Source of the DNA: Alteromonas sp. KUL106
Lineage (GTDB): Bacteria > Pseudomonadota > Gammaproteobacteria > Enterobacterales > Alteromonadaceae
Reading direction: 5' to 3'
Assembly (NCBI RefSeq): GCF_009811415.1
Contig: NZ_BLIG01000020.1
Location: forward strand, 1-60,836
Length of the DNA: 60,836 bases
The position numbers and the translations under genes are program-made. This document shows positions 20,853 to 30,396 of the stretch, in pieces. The notes below the pieces were generated by a model, which did not search any database, was not told where the DNA came from, and saw nothing but the letters and a program-made list of their open reading frames with translations. Position 1 is the first letter of the stretch. Every line of letters begins with the position of its first letter.

Positions 20853-21905
20853 ATGGAACGACATGCTTTTGAACAAATGTGTAGATCTGCTTTTGACGAG
20901 ATGAAAAAGCAATCAACGCTGTATCAACCCACAGATTTTTGGGCCGGTGCATGCATCGAGATATTTGATAACATAAAAAAAGAGGGAATTAGCAACTTTC
21001 GCCGCGCCCAGCTTCCTTTGTCTTACTTCGTGCCCACTTATGGCTATCCGGGGAATGGACTAGGCAAACCGAGCGAAGCGCTCATTCAGCCAATGTTAGG
21101 CACTGGAATGCTGTCTGAAAAACAACAACAAACCTTGACTGCAATGCTCTCAGGAAGAAGCCAAGCTGAAGCTGACTATCGAGTTTTACTTGCCAGCCAT
21201 TCCGTTCACAACAAATCAAATTTAATGCACTTCTCAGAAAGCAAAGTGGGTGATCCCATCGAACATTTTGATTTCGATGGGAACTGGTATAGTCGCTCCG
21301 CACTTAATTATTTACTCGGCCTATGTTTCTTAAACCAATATACACCGCTTAGCGATATACGCACCGTCGTAGAAATTGGCGGAGGCTATGGCACGCTTGG
21401 AGAGGTATTAGTTAAAACGAACGATAAAATACGATACCTAGACTTTGATATTGCTCCTACTCTAAATGTGGCAGAGTACTATCTGTCAGAAGTATTTGGT
21501 AAAGACAATGTGGGTGGTTTTTTCCGAAGTGAAACACCTCGTGATGTGGTCTCAAATGCACGCAACCTAAATGTATTTGGCGCGTGGCAGATTGAGGAGC
21601 TCAATGAGCCGATTGACTTATTTGTTAACTTCATTTCATTTCAAGAAATGGAACCAGAAATTGTACAGAACTATCTAAATCATATTGATAGAGTCGAAGC
21701 AAAATGGGTATTGTTGAGAAATATACGAGAAGGTAAGCAAAGCATCAAAACCCATGGTTTTGGAGTGAAAGATCCGATATTCACCGATGACTATGGCAGA
21801 ATGCTACCTAATTATGAGTTAGTGGCCAGTAATGTTCGCCCCTTCGGGTTAAAAACCATTGACGGGTTTCATTCAGAGCTGTTGTTGCTCAAAAGAAAAG
21901 CGTAA
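20853..21905 (+). CDS. Putative sugar O-methyltransferase
   Basis: This 350-residue protein has an N-terminal family-specific region and a SAM-binding motif VVEIGGGYGTLGEVL at about 172-186, followed by YLDFDIAPTL. It resembles the putative sugar O-methyltransferase family found in surface-glycan loci. It starts 136 bases after the FAD oxidoreductase, a longer gap than elsewhere in the cluster, so it may have a second promoter. It is the second methyltransferase in the locus and suggests a methylated flagellin glycan. Confidence 0.75.
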   Translation: MERHAFEQMCRSAFDEMKKQSTLYQPTDFWAGACIEIFDNIKKEGISNFRRAQLPLSYFVPTYGYPGNGLGKPSEALIQPMLGTGMLSEKQQQTLTAMLSGRSQAEADYRVLLASHSVHNKSNLMHFSESKVGDPIEHFDFDGNWYSRSALNYLLGLCFLNQYTPLSDIRTVVEIGGGYGTLGEVLVKTNDKIRYLDFDIAPTLNVAEYYLSEVFGKDNVGGFFRSETPRDVVSNARNLNVFGAWQIEELNEPIDLFVNFISFQEMEPEIVQNYLNHIDRVEAKWVLLRNIREGKQSIKTHGFGVKDPIFTDDYGRMLPNYELVASNVRPFGLKTIDGFHSELLLLKRKA

Positions 21906-21942
21906 TTTCATAGTCTCACGCTCTCTATTTTGTGCCAAGCAA

Positions 21943-21966
21943 GCGACGCTTGAACTCAAGTGTCGC
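21943..21966 (+). terminator. Probable terminator of the Pse operon
   Basis: GCGACGCTTG pairs with CAAGTGTCGC (one G-U pair) around a 4-base loop, 38 bases after the last gene. The following CGTTTCG is only weakly U-rich, so termination may be incomplete. Confidence 0.5.
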
Positions 21967-22063
21967 CGTTTCGAACGTAATGTACTGATTCTTGTATTTT
22001 GATGCCGCCACAACCACTTTTCATGCAGGCTTACTTGTGCTTAATAGCGCTGAAACATCTTTA

Positions 22064-22091
22064 ATACCAGTACGCATAGATAATTACCCAC
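22064..22091. repeat. Solo terminal repeat of the MITE-like family in a gene-free gap
   Basis: ATACCAGTACGCATAGATAA followed by TTACCCAC matches the terminal repeat of the elements at 7329 and 29783 with few changes, but the matching opposite end and interior were not found nearby. The gap 21906-22403 between the convergent Pse operon and maf otherwise holds a stem ATGTAG/CTACAT around 22274-22295 and a long-looped inverted repeat TGCCCTTT/AAAGGGCA around 22331-22377, and no supportable gene. Confidence 0.55.
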
Positions 22092-22403
22092 AACAGTAAA
22101 TGATATACATTGCTCCACCATTTGAGGTTTGATAAGTAAATCGCAATCGGGTTGTTAAACCACAGTGTCTTTTTAACTATTCGCTGTCCCTTCAAACCGT
22201 CTTCTCTAGGCGCTGCTGACTTTTGCTGTATATTTATACAGTGAATTGAGCGTCATTTAGGCAAGGCAGAGTCCATGTAGTGTAGTTTCTCTACATAAGT
22301 GGGCGATAATGCAGCATAACGTATAAACAGTGCCCTTTGGGTTCGTCTTAGAACAAAAATGATACCGTAAAGGGCAGCAAGCCCTAGATACCTGATTCAA
22401 AAA

Positions 22404-25400
22404 CTATTTAACTTTGCTTTTACTGACCAGTATTTCAATCGTAGCAAAGTTTTCATCGCGTAAAGTGGGAAGATACCGCAACCGATCACCCGACCCAGTG
22501 ACTAACGCGCTCTCAGAAAGTGGCGATGCACTAAATGCTATAAAGTTGTGGCAATCATAGATATAGAAATCATCAAAACAAGCTAAATCGAACTTACTAA
22601 TAACTTCGCTACTTGGAAGTTCACTAGGGATTTTGGGCAAAACAAACTTTATTTCGTCGCGACACGTTGAAGCAAGTACAGCAATGTAGAAGCTGTATTC
22701 TTCGGAGGAGCGATACTCATCCCCCCAGGATAAGGATTCAAAGAGTGACGGAACGAAAACAACCACTTTATTATCTAGCTGCGACGGATTTTCAAGAAAT
22801 TGATGAAGATCTTCATATTCGCTAACAATGAGACATTGCTTTTCACTTGCCTTCACGGTTTTTAGATTTTTAAATCGCTCAATAAATACCGTATTACTCG
22901 CATCCGCGCTCTTTCCTAAAGGCAGCGACAATGTTGTCCCCATCAACGTTAATGCTTCTTTTGAACTAACACTATCAACAATAATTTTATTTTGGGAGAA
23001 ATAATAGTTGAGTGCGGCGCGCTGTCTTTCTAGCGGAAAACTTGTTACGAAATCAAGTTCATAAGGTGCAAGGGTCATACTATCAATTGCATCGTCTAAA
23101 AATACCTCCCAGTACCCTAACGTCCTTTCGAACACATCGAATACCATATCTTGGTCTTCGAAATTAAGTATTTTATTGAGTACGCTATTAATATAGTTGA
23201 CCGAGCCATTCATGTAATAGAACAAGGTTGCACATCCGCTATGATAAGCGTCTATAAGCACCATTCGTATTTCATCAATACACTTTTCTGCCGCTTCTAT
23301 AGAATCGATTTTTTGCTGAGCAATAGCACGTAGATTTTGTAAGCCTTCAAGAAGGCTTTCAAGCTTATGCTTTTCGTTATAGCGCGAAATAAAGAGCTCT
23401 TTATCAACCAGCGCGTAAGCTTCGCGTTCAATCCAATCGATTAGCTCACGCTTCTGTTCAATACTTGATGAGATGATGACATTTTCTTTATGTAGTGCGC
23501 GCGCCCCTTCAATCTTAGCGCCATCATTTAAATTATAGAATTCGGTGTCATAAGCCGCTATGGTTTGCTCCATTATGGTCTTCGACATTTTAAACTCGTA
23601 CTTTGTATTTACATAAGGCCGAAGATTGCCCTCAACGATAAGGGAGGCATTGTATTCTTGTTGATAGCTATAGAGTTCTTTTCCGTTAGCTTGGTAATAT
23701 CCCGATGATTTCGAGTGATGATGGTTGATATCCACAAACCCCATATCAACGCCAAAGAGATACACTTCTCTAAAACCGATTTCACAGATTAAATTGACAA
23801 CAAAATTAGACACCGTTGGATATGAAGTTTTTAAACCCGCGAAGGCTTGCTCGGGAAACAAGGCACTCATCATTAAGCTTGCAGCCTCGCCCGTTTTTAG
23901 CGCCAAGTAAGCATCTTTATAAAGCTTGATCGTGTCGGGGTGGATACCATTACAACTAATTAAACGTACCTTTTTGAGGTATTCAGGATCTTCAATACGT
24001 GTACTCCAATCGAATGTCGACCGATTCTGTTCAACCTCAGCATGAAAGTCAGGAACAATTCCGTTTTTGTGGAGTGCTTGAAGTGCGGTGCCGCAGCTGA
24101 TGATTATCGCTCGCTCCTTTTCTTCATGAAGTAGAGGCATTAGATTATCCAGTGACGGCCCATTGCCAACAACCAGTACCGGAACAGCATCTAAAAGTTT
24201 ATGGCGATTTTTGTCATCAAGCTCAGACAATAACCGTACCTTATTCTCTAATGCCCACTTGGTGTGCGCTACGCCATACCTTGAATGCTCAAAATAATCA
24301 CCCATGGCTACGATTAAACGCAGCTCCTCACGAAGCTTATTAATCGCGGGTTCTAATAAACTATTGTCATACCCCTTCAACAAATAAGTGTTCGTTAAGT
24401 TGTAAGTACCAATAGTTTGGAACTGCCGCAATATATCTTTACCTAGGTGTGTTCCATCGTCGCCGATGTTTAAATATAGACGGCCTTCCTTTTCGTCAAT
24501 CTTTTGTAAAATCGTCGCCCAATCAATCGAAAAAAGTGATGCGTAAAAAAAGTCTCTGTTAGGTTCGACTAAAAACAGTTTCTCAACATCGTATTCATCA
24601 AGTAGCTTTTTGAGTTGCAGGCCCTGCCCTAATCCAAACATTATCAAAGATTTGATCACTGCAGGCAGCGCACCTTGCGCCTCTGCCATATTCTTCATTT
24701 CTTGCTGGACTCGCAGAACCGTTTGATAGTGGAAATATCGCTTCAATTTTCCACCCGTATAACTCAACACCAACCCATCACGGTTAGGGTTTGTCTTAAA
24801 CATATCAATTACGCTATCGGAGTCATCCTGAGGGTTGCTCGTGTAGAGAAAACTTCCCGTTTTTTTATGAGCGAGGTTCACCAATCCACTCTCATTGGCG
24901 ACCACGTCCCAATGAGAGGTTTCATAGTCAGCAAACTCTGCAGCTATAGAGGGGAAGTAATGCTCTAAGGCGGAAATATTTGACGCAAAAAGTGCGGTAT
25001 TGAGATTCGATTCGTTCCATTCTCTAGGATTGACAATGGGCGGCCACGGGACAATGTAATCCAAAAAGGACCTTTTCTGATTGTATAACGTACTGGTTTT
25101 ACTCAGCACCCAATCCGTGTTTTTTAACGCGTTATATATGCCGTCGAACGCGTCTGAGTGATAGTGGAAATAAATAAAGGCCTTATCTCTACTGACATGT
25201 TCATAGAACTCAGAAAAATCTTTGAATAGCGACTCACCATTTTTTTCAATTTGTAGATAAATAGCTATATTATTGCGCTTTGCTAGTTCAAAAATGGTTA
25301 GCCAAACACCGGTGTAAAGAGAGCACACCAGGTAGTCGATATTTGGCTCATAAATAATAATATGTTTTAAAGAGAGGTGACTCGCCATGATCATAGGCAA

Positions 25401-25793
25401 GTGCGCTCCAAGTCCAAGCCCCATGATAACAAGCGTATCATTAGGAGAACTCATGTCATTTTGAGTAAGGGCTAATTCTGGCGCAAATGAGAAAGATGTG
25501 GGAGCAGCCAAAAAACTTTCGACACTTCGCTTAATGGAGTCATTGATTTTCGCCCCATACAGAACGTTGCCCGAACCGTAGTCAACTACGTCAAATTCAC
25601 CATCAGCATTAAGGTATATTGAGGTTTTCTGCTGACGATTTCTGTTTAACAGGCTATAGATTGACGGCATATTCCGTCTGAATGCTAGAAGGCTGAGGTC
25701 TACATTACGCGAGAGAACAGGGGCTTTCTCGTGCTCGATGTGGGCTTGGTGTTCTTCATCTTTATCTAAAAAAAGCTGTATGGCTTTGCGCAT
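22404..25793 (-). CDS. maf: Maf-type motility accessory factor, flagellin nonulosonic-acid glycosyltransferase
   Basis: This 1129-residue protein has the DUF115/MAF core in the middle: VVGNGPSLDN at 541-550, SCGTALQAL at 567-575 and PDFHAEVEQN at 581-590. Maf proteins transfer CMP-activated pseudaminic or legionaminic acid to Ser/Thr of flagellin in the cytoplasm before export. Two similar N-terminal modules are visible: GLGLG at 125-129 with EPNIDYLVCSLY, and GLGQG at 387-391 with EPNRDFFYASLF, 261 residues apart. A long C-terminal region follows. Its start is four bases after flaI in the filament operon, and it converges with the Pse genes. Confidence 0.9.
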   Translation of the reverse strand: MRKAIQLFLDKDEEHQAHIEHEKAPVLSRNVDLSLLAFRRNMPSIYSLLNRNRQQKTSIYLNADGEFDVVDYGSGNVLYGAKINDSIKRSVESFLAAPTSFSFAPELALTQNDMSSPNDTLVIMGLGLGAHLPMIMASHLSLKHIIIYEPNIDYLVCSLYTGVWLTIFELAKRNNIAIYLQIEKNGESLFKDFSEFYEHVSRDKAFIYFHYHSDAFDGIYNALKNTDWVLSKTSTLYNQKRSFLDYIVPWPPIVNPREWNESNLNTALFASNISALEHYFPSIAAEFADYETSHWDVVANESGLVNLAHKKTGSFLYTSNPQDDSDSVIDMFKTNPNRDGLVLSYTGGKLKRYFHYQTVLRVQQEMKNMAEAQGALPAVIKSLIMFGLGQGLQLKKLLDEYDVEKLFLVEPNRDFFYASLFSIDWATILQKIDEKEGRLYLNIGDDGTHLGKDILRQFQTIGTYNLTNTYLLKGYDNSLLEPAINKLREELRLIVAMGDYFEHSRYGVAHTKWALENKVRLLSELDDKNRHKLLDAVPVLVVGNGPSLDNLMPLLHEEKERAIIISCGTALQALHKNGIVPDFHAEVEQNRSTFDWSTRIEDPEYLKKVRLISCNGIHPDTIKLYKDAYLALKTGEAASLMMSALFPEQAFAGLKTSYPTVSNFVVNLICEIGFREVYLFGVDMGFVDINHHHSKSSGYYQANGKELYSYQQEYNASLIVEGNLRPYVNTKYEFKMSKTIMEQTIAAYDTEFYNLNDGAKIEGARALHKENVIISSSIEQKRELIDWIEREAYALVDKELFISRYNEKHKLESLLEGLQNLRAIAQQKIDSIEAAEKCIDEIRMVLIDAYHSGCATLFYYMNGSVNYINSVLNKILNFEDQDMVFDVFERTLGYWEVFLDDAIDSMTLAPYELDFVTSFPLERQRAALNYYFSQNKIIVDSVSSKEALTLMGTTLSLPLGKSADASNTVFIERFKNLKTVKASEKQCLIVSEYEDLHQFLENPSQLDNKVVVFVPSLFESLSWGDEYRSSEEYSFYIAVLASTCRDEIKFVLPKIPSELPSSEVISKFDLACFDDFYIYDCHNFIAFSASPLSESALVTGSGDRLRYLPTLRDENFATIEILVSKSKVK

Positions 25794-25796
25794 TTT

Positions 25797-26120
25797 CTAC
25801 TCATATCTCTTTAATGCCGCTTTCGCTCTTTTGAACTCTAGCAATTTATCTTTGTAAGCCTTCAGCAATTTATTTGCCATTTTATCTAAGTGTGCCTGGA
25901 TCTCGCTTTCATTTTTAGCAAATTCTTTACGCTCATCGCCAGATAAGCGTTCGAGTTCACGAATGATAACCTTGTGGCGAATTTCAATACAGCGGAGCAG
26001 TTCAGGAAATGTGTTATCCCCTTCTTCATCATTAAGGCATTGGGTAATGTGCCTATTGAGTATTTTGAGAAAAAGGGGAGTATAGGAGTGGTTTAACTCT
26101 GGTATTTTATCGATTATCAC
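25797..26120 (-). CDS. flaI: FlaI / FliT-like flagellar chaperone
   Basis: This small (107-residue), strongly helical and charged protein starts with a GTG that overlaps the fliS stop (GTGA). In Vibrio the order flaG-fliD-flaI-fliS or its variants contains such a FliT-like protein, thought to chaperone the filament cap FliD. Sequence similarity alone is weak. Size, helical content and position between fliS and maf carry the call. Confidence 0.65.
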   Translation of the reverse strand: MIIDKIPELNHSYTPLFLKILNRHITQCLNDEEGDNTFPELLRCIEIRHKVIIRELERLSGDERKEFAKNESEIQAHLDKMANKLLKAYKDKLLEFKRAKAALKRYE

Positions 26121-26545
26121 ACTGCTTCACGGTTTTGACGCTGCTTTTCATAAGCCTCAGCTTTTGCGCTTTCTGGAATTTGAACCCAAGCATCTCGAAT
26201 TGGTGTTAGAAGATTAGATACTTCATCTAAAATATTCAAGTCATTCTGTACGTGAGCATCGCCTATTCTTGTAATCATATAATCGTACAGAGCAAAGAGA
26301 TTTTGCGAAACTTCTCCGCCTGCTTCCATATCTAAGGTATCGCGTAAGTGAAGAAGTATTGCACTCACCTTTGAAATAAGTTCGCTTTTAGATGCAAACT
26401 CTCCGCGCTCCATTGCACCTTTGGCGTAAGCGATCCTATCTAATGCTCCCTGAAGCAACATTAAAGTAAGCTTATGCGGATCAGCACTAGCCACGTCTTG
26501 TTTTAAGTTACCTTTGCGGTACGCATTGATACCTTTAAGTGACAT
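26117..26545 (-). CDS. fliS: Flagellin export chaperone FliS
   Basis: This 142-residue protein has the FliS signatures: an N-terminal YRKGNLKQDVASADPHKL region, LMLLQGALDRIAYAKGAME and a C-terminal FALYDYMITRI block with LLTPIRDAW. FliS binds the disordered C-terminus of flagellin to prevent polymerization in the cytoplasm and delivers it to FlhA. The gene follows fliD by 18 bases. Confidence 0.95.
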   Translation of the reverse strand: MSLKGINAYRKGNLKQDVASADPHKLTLMLLQGALDRIAYAKGAMERGEFASKSELISKVSAILLHLRDTLDMEAGGEVSQNLFALYDYMITRIGDAHVQNDLNILDEVSNLLTPIRDAWVQIPESAKAEAYEKQRQNREAV

Positions 26546-26563
26546 ATCTACTCCTATCTATCT

Positions 26564-27994
26564 TTACAATGCCGCTAACAACGCAGACCCAGTGCGATTT
26601 AATTGAGAGACAGTTTGGTCTAAATTTAAATATTTACCACGGACGATTTGTTCAAAGCTCACCATTCGTAGTTCTAGCGTCTCTCTATCGGCATACACAC
26701 TTTCACGCGCATCTTTCGCAGACTTTTCTCTTAGGCTAATTAAACCATCTGAAGCTGAGAACTCGTCTACAAAGTTATATAGTTTAACGGCAATACCTTC
26801 GTTTTCATCAGTAAAAAGTGTCGCTATATCATCGAAGTCATCTTCTAGAGCATCTTTTAAGCGCTCTTCACCTGAACCCAAACCAAAGTCATTAGATGCG
26901 ATTTCCAATCGGCCATCTTCGTCCAACTCAACGCCTAGTCTAAAAAGGCCGCCTAACCTAGATGTACTCACACTGTCGCCAACGATGGAGGCAAGGCCCG
27001 ACTGAATACTGCGAAGTAATGCATCACCCGCTAGTGCGCCATCTTCTTCAAGTTCGGAAGCACCGTATTTAGTCAGCTTCTCTATTTCATCTGCCAGAGA
27101 ATTGTAGTTTTCAACAAAATCTCGAATTTTCTGCTCGAGTCCCTCTTTATCAAATCCAATACTCAACTTAGTGGCGATGGGATTGCCAACATTATCTAAT
27201 GGTGACAACTCATTAACGGTGAACGATACATTTTGGATAGTATTATCAAACTCATTGCTTTCGCTTTGCACTTCAATACCATCTACCAACGCAATTGCGT
27301 TTTTTGCTGATTCAATGTTTGTTGTAGATATATTGTTTGTGCCACCGGTCGTGGATAAACGATCTAACTCAGTATTTCCAGTATCGTTGTTAATAACCAA
27401 GTCGTTACCATTTCCCGTTTCTTCAGAGACAAAAACGAGTCTGGGGCCGGCTCCAGTTCCGGTTTCAATTATGTTTGCAGTGACACCGAAATTCTCTTCT
27501 GAATTATTTATTTGTTCTCGGAGTGATGCAAGTGTTGTGGTTGCATCAATATTGATAGTAAATGATTTAGTCGCACCAACACTAAAGGTGAGTGACCCTG
27601 TTCCGCCAGACAGCAGAGGGTCGCTGCTTGAGGAAAAGGCTGCAGCGTCAGTCGTAATACGACTTCCTGTTGCTAATTGTTGAACGATAATATCGTAATC
27701 GCCACGAAGTGCAGAACTGGTCGCATCTGCCGATAGAACATCATCGTCCTCTGACGGATTTGTCACAGTAGGTTCACGACCATTAATGTCACTGTCAGTT
27801 CGAAGCTCATCAACGGCATCTTTAAATTCTGAGAGCTTTGACTTGATAGAACCCAACGCAGAAATTTCGGCTTCAACCGCTTCTTCACGTGCGTTCAATC
27901 TATCTTCTTTAGGCTTTCGCTCCGCGTTAATCAGTTGCTGAACTAGATCATCTAAAGCTAGACCAGAACCTACACCTAACGAACGAATTGTCAT
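26564..27994 (-). CDS. fliD: Flagellar filament capping protein FliD
   Basis: This 476-residue protein starts with the FliD N-terminal helix (SLGVGSGLALDDLVQQLINAER) and ends with a coiled C-terminal segment (RMVSFEQIVRGKYLNLDQTV, then LNRTGSALLAAL). The FliD_C part includes IRDFVENYNSLADEI. FliD forms the pentameric cap at the filament tip that inserts flagellin. The middle is rich in Asn, Asp, Thr and Gly, as in variable exposed domains. Confidence 0.95.
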   Translation of the reverse strand: MTIRSLGVGSGLALDDLVQQLINAERKPKEDRLNAREEAVEAEISALGSIKSKLSEFKDAVDELRTDSDINGREPTVTNPSEDDDVLSADATSSALRGDYDIIVQQLATGSRITTDAAAFSSSSDPLLSGGTGSLTFSVGATKSFTINIDATTTLASLREQINNSEENFGVTANIIETGTGAGPRLVFVSEETGNGNDLVINNDTGNTELDRLSTTGGTNNISTTNIESAKNAIALVDGIEVQSESNEFDNTIQNVSFTVNELSPLDNVGNPIATKLSIGFDKEGLEQKIRDFVENYNSLADEIEKLTKYGASELEEDGALAGDALLRSIQSGLASIVGDSVSTSRLGGLFRLGVELDEDGRLEIASNDFGLGSGEERLKDALEDDFDDIATLFTDENEGIAVKLYNFVDEFSASDGLISLREKSAKDARESVYADRETLELRMVSFEQIVRGKYLNLDQTVSQLNRTGSALLAAL

Positions 27995-28008
27995 AGCTCA
28001 CCTCATAC

Positions 28009-28494
28009 TCAAACTTCGTTATTGATAAATACCCCGACGCTGGCCCCCACATCCTGTTGTAATTCCTGTATCCGCTCGGCAAGTGCTAGCACTTCTTCGG
28101 AAGGAATTTGCCGTATAACGTCACCGGATTGCCCATCAATGACTGTTACCACTGAACGCGCTGTATCTTCATCTATAGAAAATGCCAAATCTCTATTTTG
28201 AACTTTCAAAAAAGATTCAACATTGGAAATCGCTTGTCTAATTGCGTCTTCCGTCACCTCTCTGTCTTGGGTATCGGCTTGTTCGCGTAAACCTTGAGGT
28301 GAATTTCGCGATAGTCCCCCTTCATTTTGAAGGTCAGCAGCATTCAATCGAGCATTGCTTTGCCGGCTATCGTTTTTATTTGTTTCAACTTGCTCTGCAT
28401 TCACTTGCCCAGTACGCTCTGGTGGCGAAGGCTGGACTGGCAAAGCAGAACGCTGTGCAAGAGACTGGCCATTAACGGTATTTTGAATATCCAC
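28009..28494 (-). CDS. flaG: FlaG family protein
   Basis: This 161-residue protein has a disordered Gln/Asn/Ser-rich N-terminal half and the conserved FlaG domain at the C-terminus (VQNRDLAFSIDEDTARSVVTVIDGQSG, then VIRQIPSEEVLALAERI). FlaG affects filament length in several bacteria. The start is GTG at 28494, preceded by AGGAGG at six bases. It heads the flaG-fliD-fliS-flaI-maf unit, 92 bases after flagellin A. Confidence 0.93.
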   Translation of the reverse strand: MDIQNTVNGQSLAQRSALPVQPSPPERTGQVNAEQVETNKNDSRQSNARLNAADLQNEGGLSRNSPQGLREQADTQDREVTEDAIRQAISNVESFLKVQNRDLAFSIDEDTARSVVTVIDGQSGDVIRQIPSEEVLALAERIQELQQDVGASVGVFINNEV

Positions 28495-28586
28495 TTTATG
28501 CCTCCTTAATTAAACGACAAAACGGACACTCACAATTACGCAAGCATCCGTTAGCTTTTAACTAAGCCAATTTAGGTTAGTATAGC

Positions 28587-29408
28587 TTATCCTAGCAGTG
28601 ATAGCGCCGTCTGTGGACGCTGATTTGCCTGGCTAAGAATTGAGACTGATGCTTGTTGGATAATTTGGTTTCTTGTCAACTCTGCAGTTTCGGCTGCAAA
28701 GTCAGTATCCCTAATCTGCGATCGGGCTGCTGCTACGTTTTCCGAGATACTGCTTAAGTTTCTGATAGTTGATTGGAAGCGGCTTTGTAAAGCACCCAGT
28801 TCTGCACGAGAACTACCAATTACCGACAGGGCGGCATCAATATCAGATAACATGGCCGATGCACCACCAGCAGATAGGACATTGCCATCTATTCCTAAAC
28901 CCGAAGCACCATATCCACCGGCGCGCGACAAATTCACGCTTATTGTTTGACCACCGTTTGCTCCAACTAGGAAAACGGCTGAGTATCCCCCCGTCAACAG
29001 ACTGACGCCAGCGAAAGACGTTGTTTCGCCTATACGTGACATTTCAAGGCGTAGGGCTGACACTTCTTCTTGTAAAGCAACACGATCCGCCGAGCTGTTT
29101 ATACCGTTTTGCGCTTGAACAGCAAGCACACGAATCCTTTGCAACGACGTTGTTGTTTCTTGCAAAGCGCCTTCTGCCGTTTGCGTCAACGAAATTGCGT
29201 CGTTTGCGTTTCTAACAGCTTGATTTAAGCCTTGAACCTGTGAAGTTAGACGGTCAGTTATTTGCAGACCAGCAGCATCATCAGCGGCACTATTAATGCG
29301 AAAACCTGATGAGAGACGTTCGAATGAAGTGTTAAGCTTACTGCTTACGTCGAAAAGTTGACGCTGCGCATTCAGCGAAGACACATTTGTATTCACGAAT
29401 AAAGACAT
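28587..29408 (-). CDS. fliC: Flagellin A
   Basis: This 273-residue flagellin has the classic N-terminal D0/D1 ([34 protein letters not shown]) and C-terminal D0 ([18 protein letters not shown]). The central exposed region is short, about residues 140-200, and rich in Gly, Ser and Ala; likely glycan acceptor Ser/Thr residues lie there. The start follows AGGAGGT at six bases. It is one of three tandem paralogues, with an exact sigma-28 promoter 127 bases upstream. Glycosylation by the neighbouring Maf/Pse genes is inferred. Confidence 0.97.
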   Translation of the reverse strand: MSLFVNTNVSSLNAQRQLFDVSSKLNTSFERLSSGFRINSAADDAAGLQITDRLTSQVQGLNQAVRNANDAISLTQTAEGALQETTTSLQRIRVLAVQAQNGINSSADRVALQEEVSALRLEMSRIGETTSFAGVSLLTGGYSAVFLVGANGGQTISVNLSRAGGYGASGLGIDGNVLSAGGASAMLSDIDAALSVIGSSRAELGALQSRFQSTIRNLSSISENVAAARSQIRDTDFAAETAELTRNQIIQQASVSILSQANQRPQTALSLLG

Positions 29409-29534
29409 TGGATTACCTCCTAGAGATTTGATTGCAACCTGAGTTAAATCAAACCCTTCCAGTTCACGTTAATTAGGTCACTACTCCTAACTAACACCTC
29501 TTTTAAAGTAAATTAAATTACCCCTCGACTATAG

Positions 29535-29561
29535 GTATCGACCATTCCTTTAGAGTCTTTA
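29535..29561 (-). promoter_or_regulatory. Sigma-28 (FliA) promoter of flagellin A
   Basis: On the minus strand TAAA is followed after exactly 15 bases by GTCGATAC, matching the TAAA-N15-GCCGATAA rule. It gives a leader of about 120 bases before the flagellin A ATG. Confidence 0.85.
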
Positions 29562-29782
29562 GTTTTTTTTGCGTATTTTTTTAAAAAAATTATTAACTCG
29601 CTGATTGCAATGCAATTAAACGTCACTTCTAGAATGAAATAATTGTCTGATGCAACTGAGAACGACCAGCTCTTCCGTAGTAATCGATGAGAAAAAGGTG
29701 AACGAGGTATGAGGTTTCAATCGTGGCACTTGGCAATGAAAGCACTGCGATTTTATAGAGCGTTATAATAATTCAGAACCAA

Positions 29783-30045
29783 TACCAGTCCGCATAGATA
29801 ATTAGCCACTCAGCGAGACTTAAAATGTTCGTAATCGCGGCGTGTTACCGCAGGTATAGTGGTTCTACATCAAGGTGACACAACAAAGAGTACGGACATT
29901 TTAAACTCGCCCTACGGGATGGTCTGGCAAGCTTTCTAGCTTCATTCTGGGAATTTGAAAGGGAACAGCCATTCCTGCATTCCCACGCTTCGCTAGGAAA
30001 CTTGCCAGCACCTTCTGAGTGGACAATTATCCATGCGGATTGGTA
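29783..30045. mobile_element. MITE-like element, copy B (263 bp)
   Basis: The inverted ends TACCAGTCCGCATAGATAAT and ATTATCCATGCGGATTGGTA bound a non-coding interior that is the reverse complement of the element at 7329-7512 with few mismatches. About 80 extra bases (around 29938-30015) near the right end contain a CTTGCCAG repeat at their borders, as if copy A lost this block by deletion between short repeats. It lies in the 988-base gap (29409-30396) between flagellins A and B. Confidence 0.85.
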
Positions 30046-30171
30046 TAAATTAAAAATATGGCATCAAACATGCTTACTATTTGATCGTACTAATATTGTT
30101 TGACAGATACTTTGAATTAAATATCGATTTGGGGATCTGATTGAAATTGAAAACAGGTTGGTATAAAAGAT

Positions 30172-30200
30172 AAAAAAAGACCGAGACAAAAATCTCGGTC
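30172..30200 (-). terminator. Intrinsic terminator downstream of flagellin B
   Basis: On the minus strand GACCGAGA pairs with TCTCGGTC around a 6-base loop, followed by seven T. It lies 197 bases after the flagellin B stop, which implies a long 3' untranslated region. Confidence 0.85.
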
Positions 30201-30325
30201 AATTTGCCCATGTTAGGAGATTGAGCAAATTTCGTTTTATGTCGGCTGGCAGGGTTTAAGTAGGATAAACTGGCCTCTCAACCAACACTTCTACACTCTC
30301 AGTCCTGTTAGTCGGCGCTTTGTTT

Positions 30326-30349
30326 AGAGGCGGTCTTTTGACCGCCTCT
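30326..30349. terminator. Strong hairpin in the flagellin B 3' region
   Basis: AGAGGCGGTC and GACCGCCTCT form a perfect 10-bp stem with a TTTT loop. On the plus strand it is followed by TTGTTTT, but no plus-strand gene precedes it. On the minus strand it lies in the flagellin B 3' region without a T run, so it may instead protect the messenger end. Confidence 0.6.
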
Positions 30350-30396
30350 TTGTTTTGGACTGGCCTCTCAACTCCTTCCAAAACTGCGCCTTCCTA

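Noticed and set aside
27171..27683. Plus-strand frame of 170 codons opposite fliD
   Set aside because: The fliD frame has full family support. The opposite frame shows no domain, start signal or promoter.
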